Positions 48,712-61,389 of a stretch of 64,000 nt of DNA are shown here, piece by piece. Made by a program: the position numbers and the translations under genes. Each line of letters starts with the position of its first letter. Position 1 is the stretch's first letter. A model generated the notes under the pieces. It saw only the letters and a list, made by a program, of their open reading frames with translations, was not told the origin of the DNA and did not search any database. The DNA is from Arctopsyche grandis (Eukaryota > Arthropoda > Insecta > Trichoptera > Hydropsychidae), in contig NC_135361.1 of NCBI RefSeq assembly GCF_051622035.1, positions 2,795,001 through 2,859,000 on the forward strand, in the 5' to 3' direction.

Positions 48712-49779
48712 GTTCACACAGTAACATTATTTTTCCTTTTATGAATTAAATTTTGTACATGTGCGAGAGCTGTCAGTTTGCGGTTTTGTGTTTTTGCACT
48801 GTTTGCTTTGAATAAAAAATATTTTTGGTGTATTTATTTATCAGAATTTGTTATTGCTATGAAATGAAATACAAACTGCTTAGTTTCGTTCAATGTAAAA
48901 CACAAAGTAGGTATAAAAGTCGACTGAAAAAGTCAAAGAAATAACTTTATGTATCAAGGAAACGAAGTTTCTTTTCATGGGATGTTATTTGGATTCAGTT
49001 CTTAAGTTATCGTCGACACCTTCCGGCGACAAAGTTTCCATATACATACATCTGTGACGTAAGTAATGTACTTGTGCAGACGTGAAAATATCGCAAACGA
49101 GATTGCATTCAGAAGTAGCAATTTTGTGAATCTTATTTTAACTACATGCATACGATTTGTATATGTACATAACATTGCAGACAGTATCTTTTTTTTAAAT
49201 TAAGTAGTATTAAACAAATGACTGAAGAATTCTCTATTATATTTTATTTCATTTAATATGTCAACTGCCAAATGCAAGCTGAAAAAACAAGATTGACTTT
49301 GATGTAAAATTTAATTTTTATCAATTAAATTAAAATTTTCAGTTTTTTTAAGTGATATATTTGTATCAATTGATTTAAAATAAATAAATTGATACAAATA
49401 TACGTATATTATATATATACTGTAAACCCACAATGGTCCAAAACTACTATAAATAAATAAAATGCAGGTAACAGGTATCCATACAAACGTGAGGTTTTTT
49501 ATAATTTTCAAACGTTTTTAGTTGAGATTCTGATATATTATATTTCGAATAGACGTATAAGTAATAAAAACTACAAATTACATTCTGAAAAAGACATCAT
49601 TAAAGGCTAAATCCCCAGAAAGAACATTAAAAAGTCATAGTTAACTGCGTTAATTTACAAAATTTAATAAATTTAATAAATAAAACAATGACATCTATAA
49701 AACTTCATTACTTGCAAATATACACACCTATGTATGTATGTACATATGTACATATAATTTTTATTTTTATTTTATTTTA
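48712..49779. other. Gene-free AT-rich spacer with a LINE tail scrap
   Basis: At about 49,430-49,462 is CACAATGGTCCAAAAC plus AATAAATAAAA, the last bases of the LINE family found at 55.9 kb. Nothing else is recognised. Confidence 0.45.
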
Positions 49780-50396
49780 CATATATATATTCCAGGAAGG
49801 CTTGACAGGAAGACGCCAATGCGCCTTCCCTGACACATAGATCATTGTATTTCAAGAAGCCGAAGAACACGAAATTAACAATTAATTAATTAATTCATTG
49901 AGACATCTATAGATTTAAACTTGCACATATTTTTTTACAAATTGTACATACATTAAATACAGAAGATTTGTGACATCAGGTAGGATGGTTTTAGTTTATT
50001 TACGTATCTTGAGGAACCGTTTCAACAAATTCTCAAACTCTGATAATCTTTAATACTGCTGGTCAGACTTGAATATTTGTGATTCCTAGTCGATCGTTTC
50101 TTATCAGAGTTTGCCAATTTATCTGATTTCATTGTTGAAACGGTTCCTCCATCAAATTGGCAAAACTCATCCTACTCGCTGTCACAAATATCTGAATTTG
50201 ATTTATGTACAATACGTAAAAAATTATGTACAAGTCTAAATCCATAGATGTTTCTATGGATTAATTAATTGTTAATTCAGCGATTTATGTAATAAAAAAT
50301 GCTGCAATGTTTGTAATTAATCGTCTTGGAAGGCTCATTGGGGTTTACCTGTTAGACCTTCCAGGTAAATATCTATGTAAAAATAAAATAAAATAA
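49780..50396. mobile_element. Two SINE copies head to head
   Basis: The left copy is on the minus strand (49,780 to about 50,060) and the right on the plus strand (about 50,060-50,396). Both have the body blocks GAGTTTGCCAATTT and GAAACGGTTCC, the CATAGATGTTTCTATGG zone and the CTTCCAGG tail block. The tRNA-like heads are largely lost at the junction. Confidence 0.6.
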
Positions 50397-51473
50397 ATTG
50401 TAATATATACATAAACATGTACATGTAGATATATTTATAATAGTTCAATTGGCCCGCTTGGTTTTGTACGTGGATATAAAACGAATCAACAATATAATTC
50501 AATATATTTAATAGACCTAATGAAGGTTAAGTATCACTTTGGATACAAATAAAAAAGGAACCTAATATTCTAATATTCTAATGGATACCTATAAGGAAAT
50601 TAACGACCCAATAAAAGTACTGCGAAATTATACATATGTAGATATATGTGTACTAGAAAATTTTGCTAGAAAGTTCCTCTAGCCATTTAGTGTCGAGTTT
50701 GTTTATTTGGACAAACTTTTGTTATTATAAAAAGAGGTGTCTCTAAAGCCTAGTTAAGAAAATAGTATTTTTTAGGTATTTAATGGATTCGGAGCTGTGC
50801 TTAAGTGACGTGACATGTCGCCGACCATTACTCGCCTAATTAATGAGCATCACATCCTTGTGATTATCCTTTTGCGCACCAGAAAGGGATGTGTATCCGA
50901 GCGTTATCTCTGACTTGTGAGACACATTCATCTTCTTAAAAGGCGAATAATTAAACGATTTGAAACGCCCCCTTATTTACCCAAATTACCGTACATAGGC
51001 GTAGCTACAGTTCCACAAAACGATTTCAGCAACATATGTAATAATCCATAAAGGGATCAATTGACTAATTTTGAATTGATTAAACTCATCAAAATGCCAC
51101 GTTTCATTTGAGCTTATTACAACTATTTAAGTGGATCTTCTTATGGTTATATACATATATACATATGTATATGTAACATTATACTTATTCAGAACTTAAT
51201 GCTATTTCATACTTGAACAAATTCAATTCAATTTATGGGATTAGTATCGGAAACTTGCAGTTTGTAATTTGCCACTGAAAGGATTAGAATTTGAAGCATC
51301 ATTGAACGTGAGCGACACTAGCTTGGGTATATCATTAATTCAATCTAAAATAAACCAGCTTCGATAAACTCTGTAGCAAACACATGGCGTTGGGAAAATT
51401 TATTCGAATTTTTTACAATTAAATAAATAATATCTTAATATTTGTCTACGGCACGCACTACAGAATATACATA
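50397..51473. other. Gene-free spacer
   Basis: A slightly GC-richer patch at about 50,790-50,940 has no usable frame. Nothing is recognised. Confidence 0.4.
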
Positions 51474-51655
51474 TCTAATATACATATAATTTCGAAAGAG
51501 ACTTTGTATGTTGGTATTGTTGGTTGAGAATTGGTTGGGAACTTCGTAAACAAGTCGAAATTTAATAAAAAAACAAATGAATATTTACTATTAGATTCGC
51601 CATGTTTATGCTATTTATATTACAAATACTGAGCGACGCCGGGTGAAACAACTAG
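51474..51655 (+). mobile_element. Very small Helitron-like element, copy 1
   Basis: It starts TCTAATATACATATAATTTC after an A and ends GACGCCGGGTGAAACAACTAG before a T, the A|T target and TC...CTAG ends of Helitrons. It is only 182 bp and non-coding. Confidence 0.65.
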
Positions 51656-52531
51656 TATAAAATAATTTGGAGAGTAAATTTATTTATGAAATTATTTGGA
51701 AACTATTAATATTGATTGATTAAACTAGCAAGATATATTAATAGACTATTAATTAATATAATAATATTGAATGTTGATTAATAGAAGTATTGAAGAAAAA
51801 TAAAAATTTAATAAAATTTATATTTAGAGGCACGTGGAAACAAAAAGTTCACTAAGGTATTTATTATATTAATTTTCAATATCTACATATATATTATAGA
51901 ACAGAGCATATCGCATCGTTTTCAGAAGAATTCATTGAAAATCTTATTAAAAATATCAGCAGTGTAGATCTTATTTTGAAAGAAAGAACTTCAACGTCTT
52001 CTTCTATCCCATAATCCCTTCTAAAGAGATTATAGCATTATACGACTCTTTGTATGTGCATTATAAATATACATACGTGAACACGTATGAGACCACATAT
52101 GTAGATATACATACATACATACATATTGTTAATTTACTTGAGTCACGTTCATCAAAAGTAATTTGCTGAAAGCCGGTGTAACTATACTAATTCTATATAT
52201 ACACATATGAAATAAAACTAACCGCTTATGAACCAGTTCAACAACTAAATCAATTAAAAAAATTATAAAGTCGATATAATTGAAAGTGGCATAAGTCCAC
52301 TTTTCTTCATTACGAGTAATATCTCGCAAAATATTAAATAAAATGTTTTGCGTTTAACAATATTTAAAAATACCGGTGGCCTGTAATTAGTTTATTCGAG
52401 ATTTTGGACATATCGAATTAAAAAAAGTGATAAAAATTTGTGAATTTAATCATCAAACAGAAATAGTGATTTTGGAACTGAAAATTGGACTTCCGCCTCT
52501 TTTAAATATAACTGCTTATAATGTATAATAT
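51656..52531. other. Gene-free AT-rich spacer
   Basis: Nothing is recognised; open frames here are short and AT-biased. Confidence 0.35.
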
Positions 52532-52929
52532 TGTTGCGTAGGGGTGGGTGGAGGATCCAAATGAAAGGCAAAAGTCGCTTCAAAGCATTTATTGGGTGAT
52601 TAAGGAGGTCCACGCACAGCCAGTGCTCCTTCCAGAATGCCCTGATATGGCCTAAGTACCTGCTTATAAAGGGCAGGTCGCTCACTGCATCTTCCACGAT
52701 CGTTTACTTCTCCATTGTTTAGGCATGTACTGTCTCAGGCACGCAGTCTCACGCTTTCACGCTCTCAGTTCTGATTAAACTCTAGTGGGAAGTGAGTGTC
52801 GTTATCAACCACTTAAAGTCCCGCTAGGTCAATTCGGGGGTCTCCATTGTTAACCCCCGACTGCACTTTATGCGGGGGCGGATAATCCTTAATGCACTTA
52901 ACCGGTGGCTTATTTTTGCCTACGCTACA
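52532..52929 (+). mobile_element. Solo LTR (fossil)
   Basis: It begins TGTTGCGTAGGGG, ends CTACGCTACA, and is flanked by ATAT on both sides. It shares its first 60 bases and general layout with the LTRs of blocks A, B and D but is otherwise well diverged. No internal region is present. Confidence 0.7.
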
Positions 52930-52935
52930 ATATCA

Positions 52936-53145
52936 TCTAATGTATAATTTCGAAAGAGACTTTGTATGTAATTATGTATGTATGTATTTAACTATATTTG
53001 GTTGGGAGCATCGAAAACAAATCAAATTTACTATGACGATTCAATAAATTTAATAAAAAAACAAATGAATATTTACTAATAGTTTCGCCATGTTTAAGCT
53101 GTTTCTATATTATAAGCACTGAGTGAATCCGGGCAAAAGCACTAG
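52936..53145 (+). mobile_element. Very small Helitron-like element, copy 2
   Basis: It starts TCTAATGTATAATTTCG after an A and ends CCGGGCAAAAGCACTAG before a T. Same family as 51,474-51,655, sharing ATTTCGAAAGAGACTTTGTA and TTCGCCATGTTTA. Confidence 0.65.
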
Positions 53146-53149
53146 TATT

Positions 53150-55985
53150 ATATAAGTAAACATCGGATGTCATTATTTTCCTATTGCGACCTAGTACAGG
53201 TTGGTTCACCCATTAGTCCAAGTAAGCTTGATATTATGTTGGTGAATGAATCCAATGTGTCAGCAACGATGATCCTATGCCCAAAAGGAACTGCGATCAT
53301 CCCTGAGGACCTATATCATGATGCATTACAAATTGAGCTTCTGTTTTTGTCTTCTGTGAGACCTGTTTCAGCTTGTTCATCTGTTGGGATTCCTTCATCA
53401 CGGTGGAATTTTGCTCGCGTTGATTCTGAATTGGTTTATAATGAGGTTCGTTCTATGGACTGGCGCCAAATGTACCTCATGAATACTGGTGATGCTGTTG
53501 AATTTTTGTATAACACACTATATAATATTTTTGACAGTTATGTTCCTCGGTTCATCAGTTATCCTAATTTAGAACTACATCGTCGGGTTTTTCCACCGTG
53601 GTTTGGGTCCAAACTTATAACTGATGTTCGTGCAAAATGGTTGTCTCATAGAAGATGGAAACGTAGCCAATCATTTCGTGACTATGAGAAATTTCGGATT
53701 CTTAGGAAGATCGTGAAACGTGGTGTGAGTGAGCGTTATACCCTCTATCTCAAAGAGATGGAGAGTGCTATCGCTAGTAATCCTCACCACTTTTTCAGAT
53801 TTATTAAGAGTAAGCATATTTCACATGGCCTTGAGCATTCGTTCTCATTTAATAATAAAAGTTGTGTCGGTCCTGAGATCGCTAAAGCTTTTGCTAGTTT
53901 TTTTAGCTCTGTATTTGATCAGAGATCACCATCCCTTGATGCTAATTTGGCTTCCCAAATTGGTACTGAAGGTGTTATTATAGACATTCCGCGGGTCTCG
54001 CTTGGAGATGTTAGGATAGCAATTTTGAAGCTGAAAGGGTCTGTTGGGCCTGACGGTGTGCCCCCTGACGTATTAAAGGCATGCTGTAATTCGCTCTTAG
54101 AGCCTCTTCAGTTTATTTTTAACCTTATTCTGGATTCTGGTAATTATCCTGAAAAATGGAAATTATCTAGAGTCATTCCCATTCATAAAAGTGGCTCTAA
54201 AAATGAGGTTGAAAATTACAGACCTATTGCTATCATCTCGGCTATTCCCAAAATTTTCGATAATATCCTTCACCGTTTGATTCTTTTGCAGTTCAAAAGA
54301 TTGTTGTGTGATGAGCAGCATGGTTTTTCACCATGTCGTTCCACTACCACTAATCTTGCCTGCTTTTCATATTATACCATGTCTAAAGTTGACCGTGGAC
54401 AACAAGTTGATGTAGCCTACTTTGACTTTCGAAAAGCATTTGATCTTGTCAACAATGACGCTCTTATGATCAGATTAGCTGAAGTGGGCTTTTCTCCACG
54501 TCTTCTTAAACTCTTTGCTTCTTATCTTAGTGATAGGAAGCAATTTGTTAGATATGGTATTTATGAATCTCCTTCATTTTTTACGCGATCTGGTGTAACT
54601 CAGGGGTCCACCTTAGGCCCTTTACTATTTACAATAGTCATTAATAACCTCCCAAAAGTACTACGCAATGCTTCATGTCTCTTGTTTGCTGACGACGTTA
54701 AACTATTCTTTGCTGTTAAGGATGAGAGGCAAGCCTCTCTCCTTCAAGCTGATATTAACGCTGTTTTAGAGTTCAGTTCCAGTTTAGGGCTTGAACTGAA
54801 TACTAGTAAATGTGCTATTATGAGTTATGGACGTGCGAATTCGCTCTATTGTCACGGATATTCCATTGGATCCGTATTGTTGAAGCGCGTGGAATCAATG
54901 GTCGACTTGGGTATCACTTTTGATCCTCAATTCACCTTTCACAACCACATCAAGACAATCGCTGACGTTTCCTTTCGTCGACTTGGATTTGTCTTGAGAT
55001 ATGCTAGATTATTCTCCAACCCCTTGTCTTCTCGCTTGCTTTTCAACTCGCTTGTTAGAAGTAAGCTAGAGTATAATGCAATTGTGTGGAATCCGCACGA
55101 AGCAAACTACTCTCTTATTATAGAAAAAGTGCAAAAAGCATTTCTTCGTTTTCTTTATAAGAAAGAGTATGGGTACTACCCATATCTCTATCCTACTCCT
55201 TTCCTTTTGGGCATGCTTGGGTATAATTCCCTTGAACTTCGGAGAAACTTCTCGTTAATTCGTTTCGTTCTCCAGCTATTGCGTGGTAATACGTCATGCC
55301 CGTTGTTGCTGGAACAGTTGGGACTTTATGTCCCTAATAATTATGTGCGTGGTAGACATCATCATTTAATGGTTGTACCTGCTGCTCGCACAGTTCTTTT
55401 TCGAATGGCTCCTATTCCAAGAGCTATTCGACTTCTCAATGAAATCGTTGCTGCTGTCCCTGAATGTGATATTTTCCACCTTGGGGAGCGTAGATTGTCG
55501 GATATTATCTTAACATATTTATCTGGTAACCTGCGCTCATCATTACTTTCTTAATTTGAATGTGATGAATGAGTGGAATCTTAATCTACTCTCTTCCATT
55601 TGGGCCTCGCTGTGATTTTATTTTTTATTCATATTTTGTTTTATTTTATTTTATTTTTTCTTTCTCTTTTGTACATTTTTATATACTATTTTAATTTTGA
55701 TCAGTGTAAACAAAGAATGGGATTTATGGATTTTATTTTTAATTTTTACACTTTTGTTATTTTTTTTTTTTCTCTCTGAATGATGTATTATTTTCCTTTT
55801 GTTACTTTTTTTGTAATTTTATTTTACCATGTTTTCTGCTTTTGCTTTTTTCCTTTATTTACAGTTTACTTGTTTTTATATCATGTTTTTATATATTTTT
55901 CAAATGTAGGCCATTGTGGCGCATTAGGTTCTTCCTGTAATGCCACAATGGTCCAAAACTATTAAATAAATAAATAAATAAATAA
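53150..55985 (+). mobile_element. LINE (Jockey/CR1-like group), 5'-truncated, long open frame
   Basis: The frame 53,167-55,554 (795 codons) begins inside the endonuclease (SPSKLDIMLVN). It holds a complete reverse transcriptase: ENYRPIAIISAIPKIF, VAYFDFRKAFDLVN, GVTQGSTLGPLLF and LLFADDVKLFF with both aspartates. A UTR of about 430 bases ends in (AAAT)n. The long frame implies a young insertion. The missing 5' part includes ORF1 and most of the endonuclease. Partial copies are at 45.8-46.9 kb and 49.4 kb. Confidence 0.88.
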
Positions 55986-58188
55986 ATATAAATATTATTT
56001 GTATACTTTAAAGTTTGATTTGAAGCACAATATTTTTATCCAGCTTCATCTCAATGATTTATACAGTTTAAAATGAATAATATTGATGCAAATCAACTCT
56101 AATTTAAACAAGACAGCGCCACATCTCATACACTTCATCAAACAATCGATAAACATACTGTCCTAGATGTTAAATGGTCACAACATTGTCAAAAATGGCG
56201 AGATCAATGTCTCTACGATCATGCAATTAAACTCGTTGGATTACTTTCTTTGAATTTCAGAATCAAGGAATATACATAATTGTATCATTATTCTACATAT
56301 GTATAAACTGCCTACATTTTATCTATACATCCATATATAAAATCATCGATTTTAGAGAGTCTTTAATTAATATTATAAGCATTTATAAGAATTGTAAATA
56401 GGTTGTTGAGCTCTTTGTCCTATTATGCTGTACATTAACATTAGAATAATATAATACTATGATTACTAACCAAATTAAATTAAATTGTAAAATAGAAAAT
56501 GATCAGTAGATCAGTAGCTATTAAAATAGATATAAGATGTATTCTAAGCCCGGTTTAAATTTCAAGGAATTTGACTTTTAAAGCCCTCAACATGAGGCCA
56601 CCACCCCCCCCAACGAATACAGTCTAAGAGACCCTTTCTTCGGAGAACGAGACGGTTGTTCATGAATATCGCACAAGAACAACCGCACATCACTGTTCTA
56701 ATAAAAAAAACACATTGTACAAAATAAACAGCAACGCATGAACACATAAAGCGCGCATGCGTTAGGAAATAATACCTGAAATGTGCCGTGCGAATGCACG
56801 CACACCTCAAGTAAACATATGTACATGTATGCATGTTTATACGTGCATGTATTGTGAACACCATTTCGTAATAATAAAAAGCATTTAAAAATCAAATTGA
56901 ATAAAACAATTGAATAATTTCAAATGTGTTAGCTGCCTGCATTTTCTCGACAAATGGGAACGGGAACGAGAACGAGAACGGGAACGGGAATTGCATGCGT
57001 TATTATCAGGTTCAGCTAGTATATAATAAATATCCATTTTTAATACGAAAAGTTTTAGTTGATTGACTTTAAACAAAACTGTACAAATAATATGATCGAT
57101 ATTTTTTTTCCAAATAAATTTGTCATAAATCAATTTTTAAAAAGAAAATGATATCTCCTCATCATAAAATATGTCATTTATTCAAGAAGAGTTTCCACGC
57201 TAACTGTTGGATCATCTATTACGTATACTGCCGAGTTCCAATTCTGTGTACTGTTGGTGTAAAAAATCTTTCAGCAAAATGAACACAGGTATTGAAGTGG
57301 CAATATAGTTCAATTCAGGTGTGTGCATCAGGTGACACTTTCAGGAAATTCCAGTACCGTAAATCGTCCAAGAGGCCATCGCGAGACCAAGTTGTCCGGC
57401 GGGAAATCTTCGCGAGATGCGGGAAAATCCGAGACCAGTGGAGTTAACCCGTTTGCTGCCACTGTCTAGATTAGTATTCATGCCGGTGTGGCTAGCGCGA
57501 CGGAAACGCTTAATTTAAATTGTAGTTTAATCTCGGCAAGACGACAATCTCGAGACGATAGTTTGGATCGAGCTTCAATTTCAGTTTTATCGCCGGACTG
57601 GTTATTATTAAAAGATTTTAAATGGAAAGATCAGCTGGGTTAATTGGATTTGGATTCACCTATTACATAAATACAGGTATTCCTCGACTTACGACGGACA
57701 TACGTTCCTGAAACTGATTTCATTGTTGTAATGGTTCCAAACAAATTGGCAAACCTATCCTCATTTGTCACTATTGTTTAAATATAATTTCAAAGATTTT
57801 AAAATGTATCTTATTATCTTATACTATAAAATGAAACTTCACTAGATTCTTCTATAATTTATTCAACGACTAATCTAAAACTTTTCTACTATTTGAACTT
57901 TATATGTAGTAGCAAATCTTATCACATTGCATATGTTATTTATTGAGTAGAATGTCCAAAGTTTTAATTTAATGCCACTTAATGACGAAAAAACCTTCAA
58001 TTTTAATGCTGATGAAAGGAAGACCATGATGTTATATTAAAGTAATAGTGTACTCTATTATCCACTAAAACGGTTTGAATGTATGTAAAAATAAAATAAA
58101 ATAACAATAGTATGTTTTTATCCTTTTTAGTATTATGTAGAATCAACGTCTCTACTCAGCAAGCTCTAAAAGGATTTATCCTGGGCTG
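55986..58188. other. Gene-free region with a few repeat scraps
   Basis: Positions 56,339-56,545 are a copy of the LINE UTR seen in the P6 introns. Positions 56,900-57,010 match part of block A and hold a short (GGGAACGA)n run. About 57,290-57,660 is a GC-richer patch without a frame. About 57,690-57,790 is a piece of the SINE body (GAAACTGATTTCATTG). Confidence 0.45.
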
Positions 58189-58192
58189 TTAA

Positions 58193-58709
58193 GAGGGCTG
58201 TACACCCGAAACCGTAATTTTGTTACCGTTCCTTTCTTCGATATATATATTGAGTGTATGTATATATTGATTGAATGCGATATATCAATATATATATTGA
58301 GTGAATGCGACAGTTGCGCTTTGACCAGATAAAACGTGTTTTAAATTGACAAAATCGAGGGTTCATATTCTACTATTTTCTCCTCCAAAACTGGACCAAT
58401 TTTTAAAAAAATTTCATCATCGGTATGAGAAAGATAATTTCTGTGCATCTATTGGCGTATTTTTTTAAAAATCGACCCTTAAATAACCACGCTAGACTCT
58501 TTTCGTGGGTGTAAAAAAGAGGCGATTTTATAGATGTTTGGCGGCTCCTAGCTCCTATAAAAAATAATTAATTAAAAAAAATAAAACAATAGATGCACCC
58601 CAATGGTGGATATCCATAGCATATTAAAAAATAATTTCTCTAGTGCCATAATTGAGGTAGGGAGAAGCATAGTACGTTTGTATGGACAAGGCGCTGCTGT
58701 CCAGCCCTC
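58193..58709 (+). mobile_element. TTAA-site MITE (GAGGGCTG ends), copy 2
   Basis: It is flanked by TTAA at 58,189-58,192 and 58,710-58,713. It carries the same blocks as copy 1 (TTTTCGTGGGTGTAAAAAAG, ATGGTGGATATCCATAGC) but no TA expansion. Confidence 0.8.
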
Positions 58710-58713
58710 TTAA

Positions 58714-59223
58714 GAAGGCTGTATACCCGAAACCTTAATTTTGAAGCCGTTCCTTTCTTCGATATAAATATTGAGTGAATGTGACAATATATATCAATAT
58801 ATATACATATATATTGAGTGAATGCGACAGTTGCACTTTTACCAAATAATACCTATTTTAAATTGACAAAATCGAGGTTTCGTATTCTCCAGTTTTCTCC
58901 TCCGAAACTGGACCAATTTAAAAAAAAATCATCACCGGCATGAGAAAGATATTTTCTATGTTTCTGTGCTTGTATTTTTTAAAAATCAACCGTTAAATAA
59001 GCACGCTGGACTCTTTTCGTGGGTGTAAAAAAGAGGCGATTTTATAGATGTTTGGTGGCTCCTAGCTTCTATAAAAAATAACTAATCAAAAAAAATAAAA
59101 CCACAGAAACATGCCTTTGGTGGATATCCATAGCATATTAAAAAATAAGTTCTCTAGTGCCATAATTGAGGAAGGGAGAAGTGTAATACGCTTGTATGGA
59201 CAAGGCGCTAGTGCCCAGCCCTC
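58714..59223 (+). mobile_element. TTAA-site MITE, copy 3, in direct tandem with copy 2
   Basis: It starts GAAGGCTGTATACCC right after the TTAA shared with copy 2 and ends CAGCCCTC. The base run after its right end is TTTT, not TTAA. Confidence 0.75.
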
Positions 59224-60104
59224 TTTTTCTTTGTCACCTTAAAATGTCAAATCGTTGACACAATAAAATTTTCCATCCATTGTTGGGTAGTGAAAACTTC
59301 AATAAACCGGTCGTCTACTATTATATAATTTTATTTCCAATGTTTACCACTCTTTGAATCGTTCTACAAGCAATCTACCATGATATAAGTGATGCAGATC
59401 CAGTTGAGCACCAATCTTCAGTCATCTTGCGATTCAGAAAGATATTACCAGAGGAAATCTTGACCATATTGACTCTATCTCATACACAAAGTCGATACTT
59501 AAATAACCTACTTGATAATGAAACTATCAATTTGTGTTAGTTTAAGCACATCGGGCGGTGGTTATCGTGTTAAGGCTGTACTAGTACATATGTCCTCTCG
59601 TGCACTGGATTACTGTTCTCTGACACGTGTAATTGACATTAAAAAGGATCACTCGCATAATGCAATATCCTCCTCTTAAGTATTTTATACCTTAAGTACG
59701 TTAATGGCCGTTTCGCGTTTTCCGATACACGATAAAAGTTTCACTCGGTCAGACTGGCCGCCATAATAATTCAATTATGCCATACAATACCTACACACAG
59801 GTGTGTGCGAAATTCAATTAAATCCGCATAATGTAATCTTAACACGGTTTCTGATTAAGAATTTCACCCACCACCACTCGCATTTTCACGCGTTCCATAT
59901 ATTATATACTATCATATGTAGATATATTTATGCACGAGAGAAATTTAATTTTCGTCTTGTAAATTTGAATCAATCGCTTGAGAATTGTATTTATAGCACA
60001 AAAGCGTTAAATTATTTTACCTATGGTCTTGAAGGCATGGTGGAATGTGCGGTTATTAACAGATTCCATTTTTGATTAAAATTTTGAATTTCTGTTACAA
60101 TTTT
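59224..60104. other. Gene-free spacer
   Basis: The composition is slightly less AT-rich than its neighbours, but I recognise no gene. The 90-codon frame at 59,803-60,075 has no family-like features. Confidence 0.35.
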
Positions 60105-60733
60105 TTTATATTTATTTATTTTTTACAATTTCGCCATAGTGACATTACAGATTAGCTATGGCAAATTTATTACAAGACATTGAAAACTCATAATTAACGA
60201 GACTAAATACATAATTATTACATACATACACATTAACCATTAAGCCAGCAGTTTGGCTTAATGGTAGCGTATATATTTAGCACCACTGAGATCGAAGGTT
60301 CGAGTCGTCTTCAAACTGCTGGTTAGATTTGGGGGTTTTGTGACTCCAAATCGATCGTTTCTCTATCAGAGTTTGCCAATTTTATGAAACGGTTCCTGAA
60401 AAATTGGTATTAGATCATTTCCTGTTGTCACAAAATCTGTGTGTATACTTTGTAAAAATTATGCACAGTAATCTGAAACCTATAGATATCTCTATAATTT
60501 CGTGTTTATTATGTGTATAAAAAATTGTAATAATAATTGTGCACAAAAATCTACAAATATAAATAGATGTCTCTATGATTATTATTTCTGTACTGATTAA
60601 TTATTATATGCTATATATTCTGATTGTATTCTATGTATTATTGTATTTCTGACCGTTATCGTACACTCGTCGCATAGGAGCGATCTGTAATGACGAGTGT
60701 GCATTGATTGTAACAATAAAAAATAAAAATAAA
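60105..60733 (+). mobile_element. tRNA-derived SINE with an inverted partner piece
   Basis: The plus-strand head at about 60,248 has an A box (TGGCTTAATGGTAGCG) and a B box (GGTTCGAGTCG at 60,298-60,308), so it is a tRNA-derived pol III unit. Body blocks (GATCGTTTCTCTATCAGAG, GAAACGGTTCC) and an (AAAAT)n tail follow. 60,105-60,240 looks like a related tail in inverse orientation, and CCATTAAGCCA ... TGGCTTAATGG forms a palindrome at the head. Confidence 0.7.
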
Positions 60734-60758
60734 AATGTAAATCGAAACAATACCTACA

Positions 60759-60890
60759 TCTATGTATGGTCAGATATTACAAACATCGAAAATAAATTTA
60801 ATAAAAAACAAATTAATATTTACTATTAGATTCGCCATGTTTACGATGTTTATATTTCAAATACTGAGCGAAGCCGGGTAAAACAACTAG
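60759..60890 (+). mobile_element. Very small Helitron-like element, copy 3
   Basis: It ends AAGCCGGGTAAAACAACTAG before a T, and shares TTCGCCATGTTTA with copies 1 and 2. The left end (TCTATGTATGG after an A) is less certain. Confidence 0.55.
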
Positions 60891-61389
60891 TGTATAAATA
60901 ACACCTATGTACGTATAATAATTCTAAACTAAAATCGCACTAAAGTTTTAACGACATACATACATACATTATAAGATGTATGTCTCTGGAAAGATATACA
61001 TTTTTGGTTTTAATTTCTTGATGCATTAATAAATATTAATTTCAGTTGAAAATGTTCAAAAGCATGGTAAGTGCTGTATTAAAAATTTCATATTAAAATG
61101 TTAAAAAGTATCAACTGTCGTAAAGTAAAATAAATTTTTGTTCCCAATTATGCATAGTTGCACTTTTAACGAGTGACACATAATATATCACAACTTGTAC
61201 AACTTCAATGCACTTTTATCTCTCTAGGGTGAGTGCTAACGCGTTTTACACAGGTTGTTGTAAAAGTTTTTTAATCGCCACATACCAAACAAAAACTTAT
61301 TATTTATATTATACCAAGACTCTCATGCGAGACTTCGCATCTTTATAATAATTATTTTTATTTACAATTATACAAGATACGTACTCTAT
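60891..61389. other. Gene-free spacer
   Basis: A possible tiny exon (ATGTTCAAAAGCATG before GTAAGT, about 61,051-61,065) has good splice sites but no visible partner. Confidence 0.3.

Noticed and set aside
56562-56895. Cysteine- and histidine-rich frames on the minus strand
   Set aside because: They have no start, splice or domain pattern, lie beside a LINE UTR scrap and have irregular composition.
60248-60310. tRNA gene from the A and B boxes
   Set aside because: The boxes head a SINE body and tail shared with other copies. I see no folded acceptor or anticodon arm of a true tRNA.
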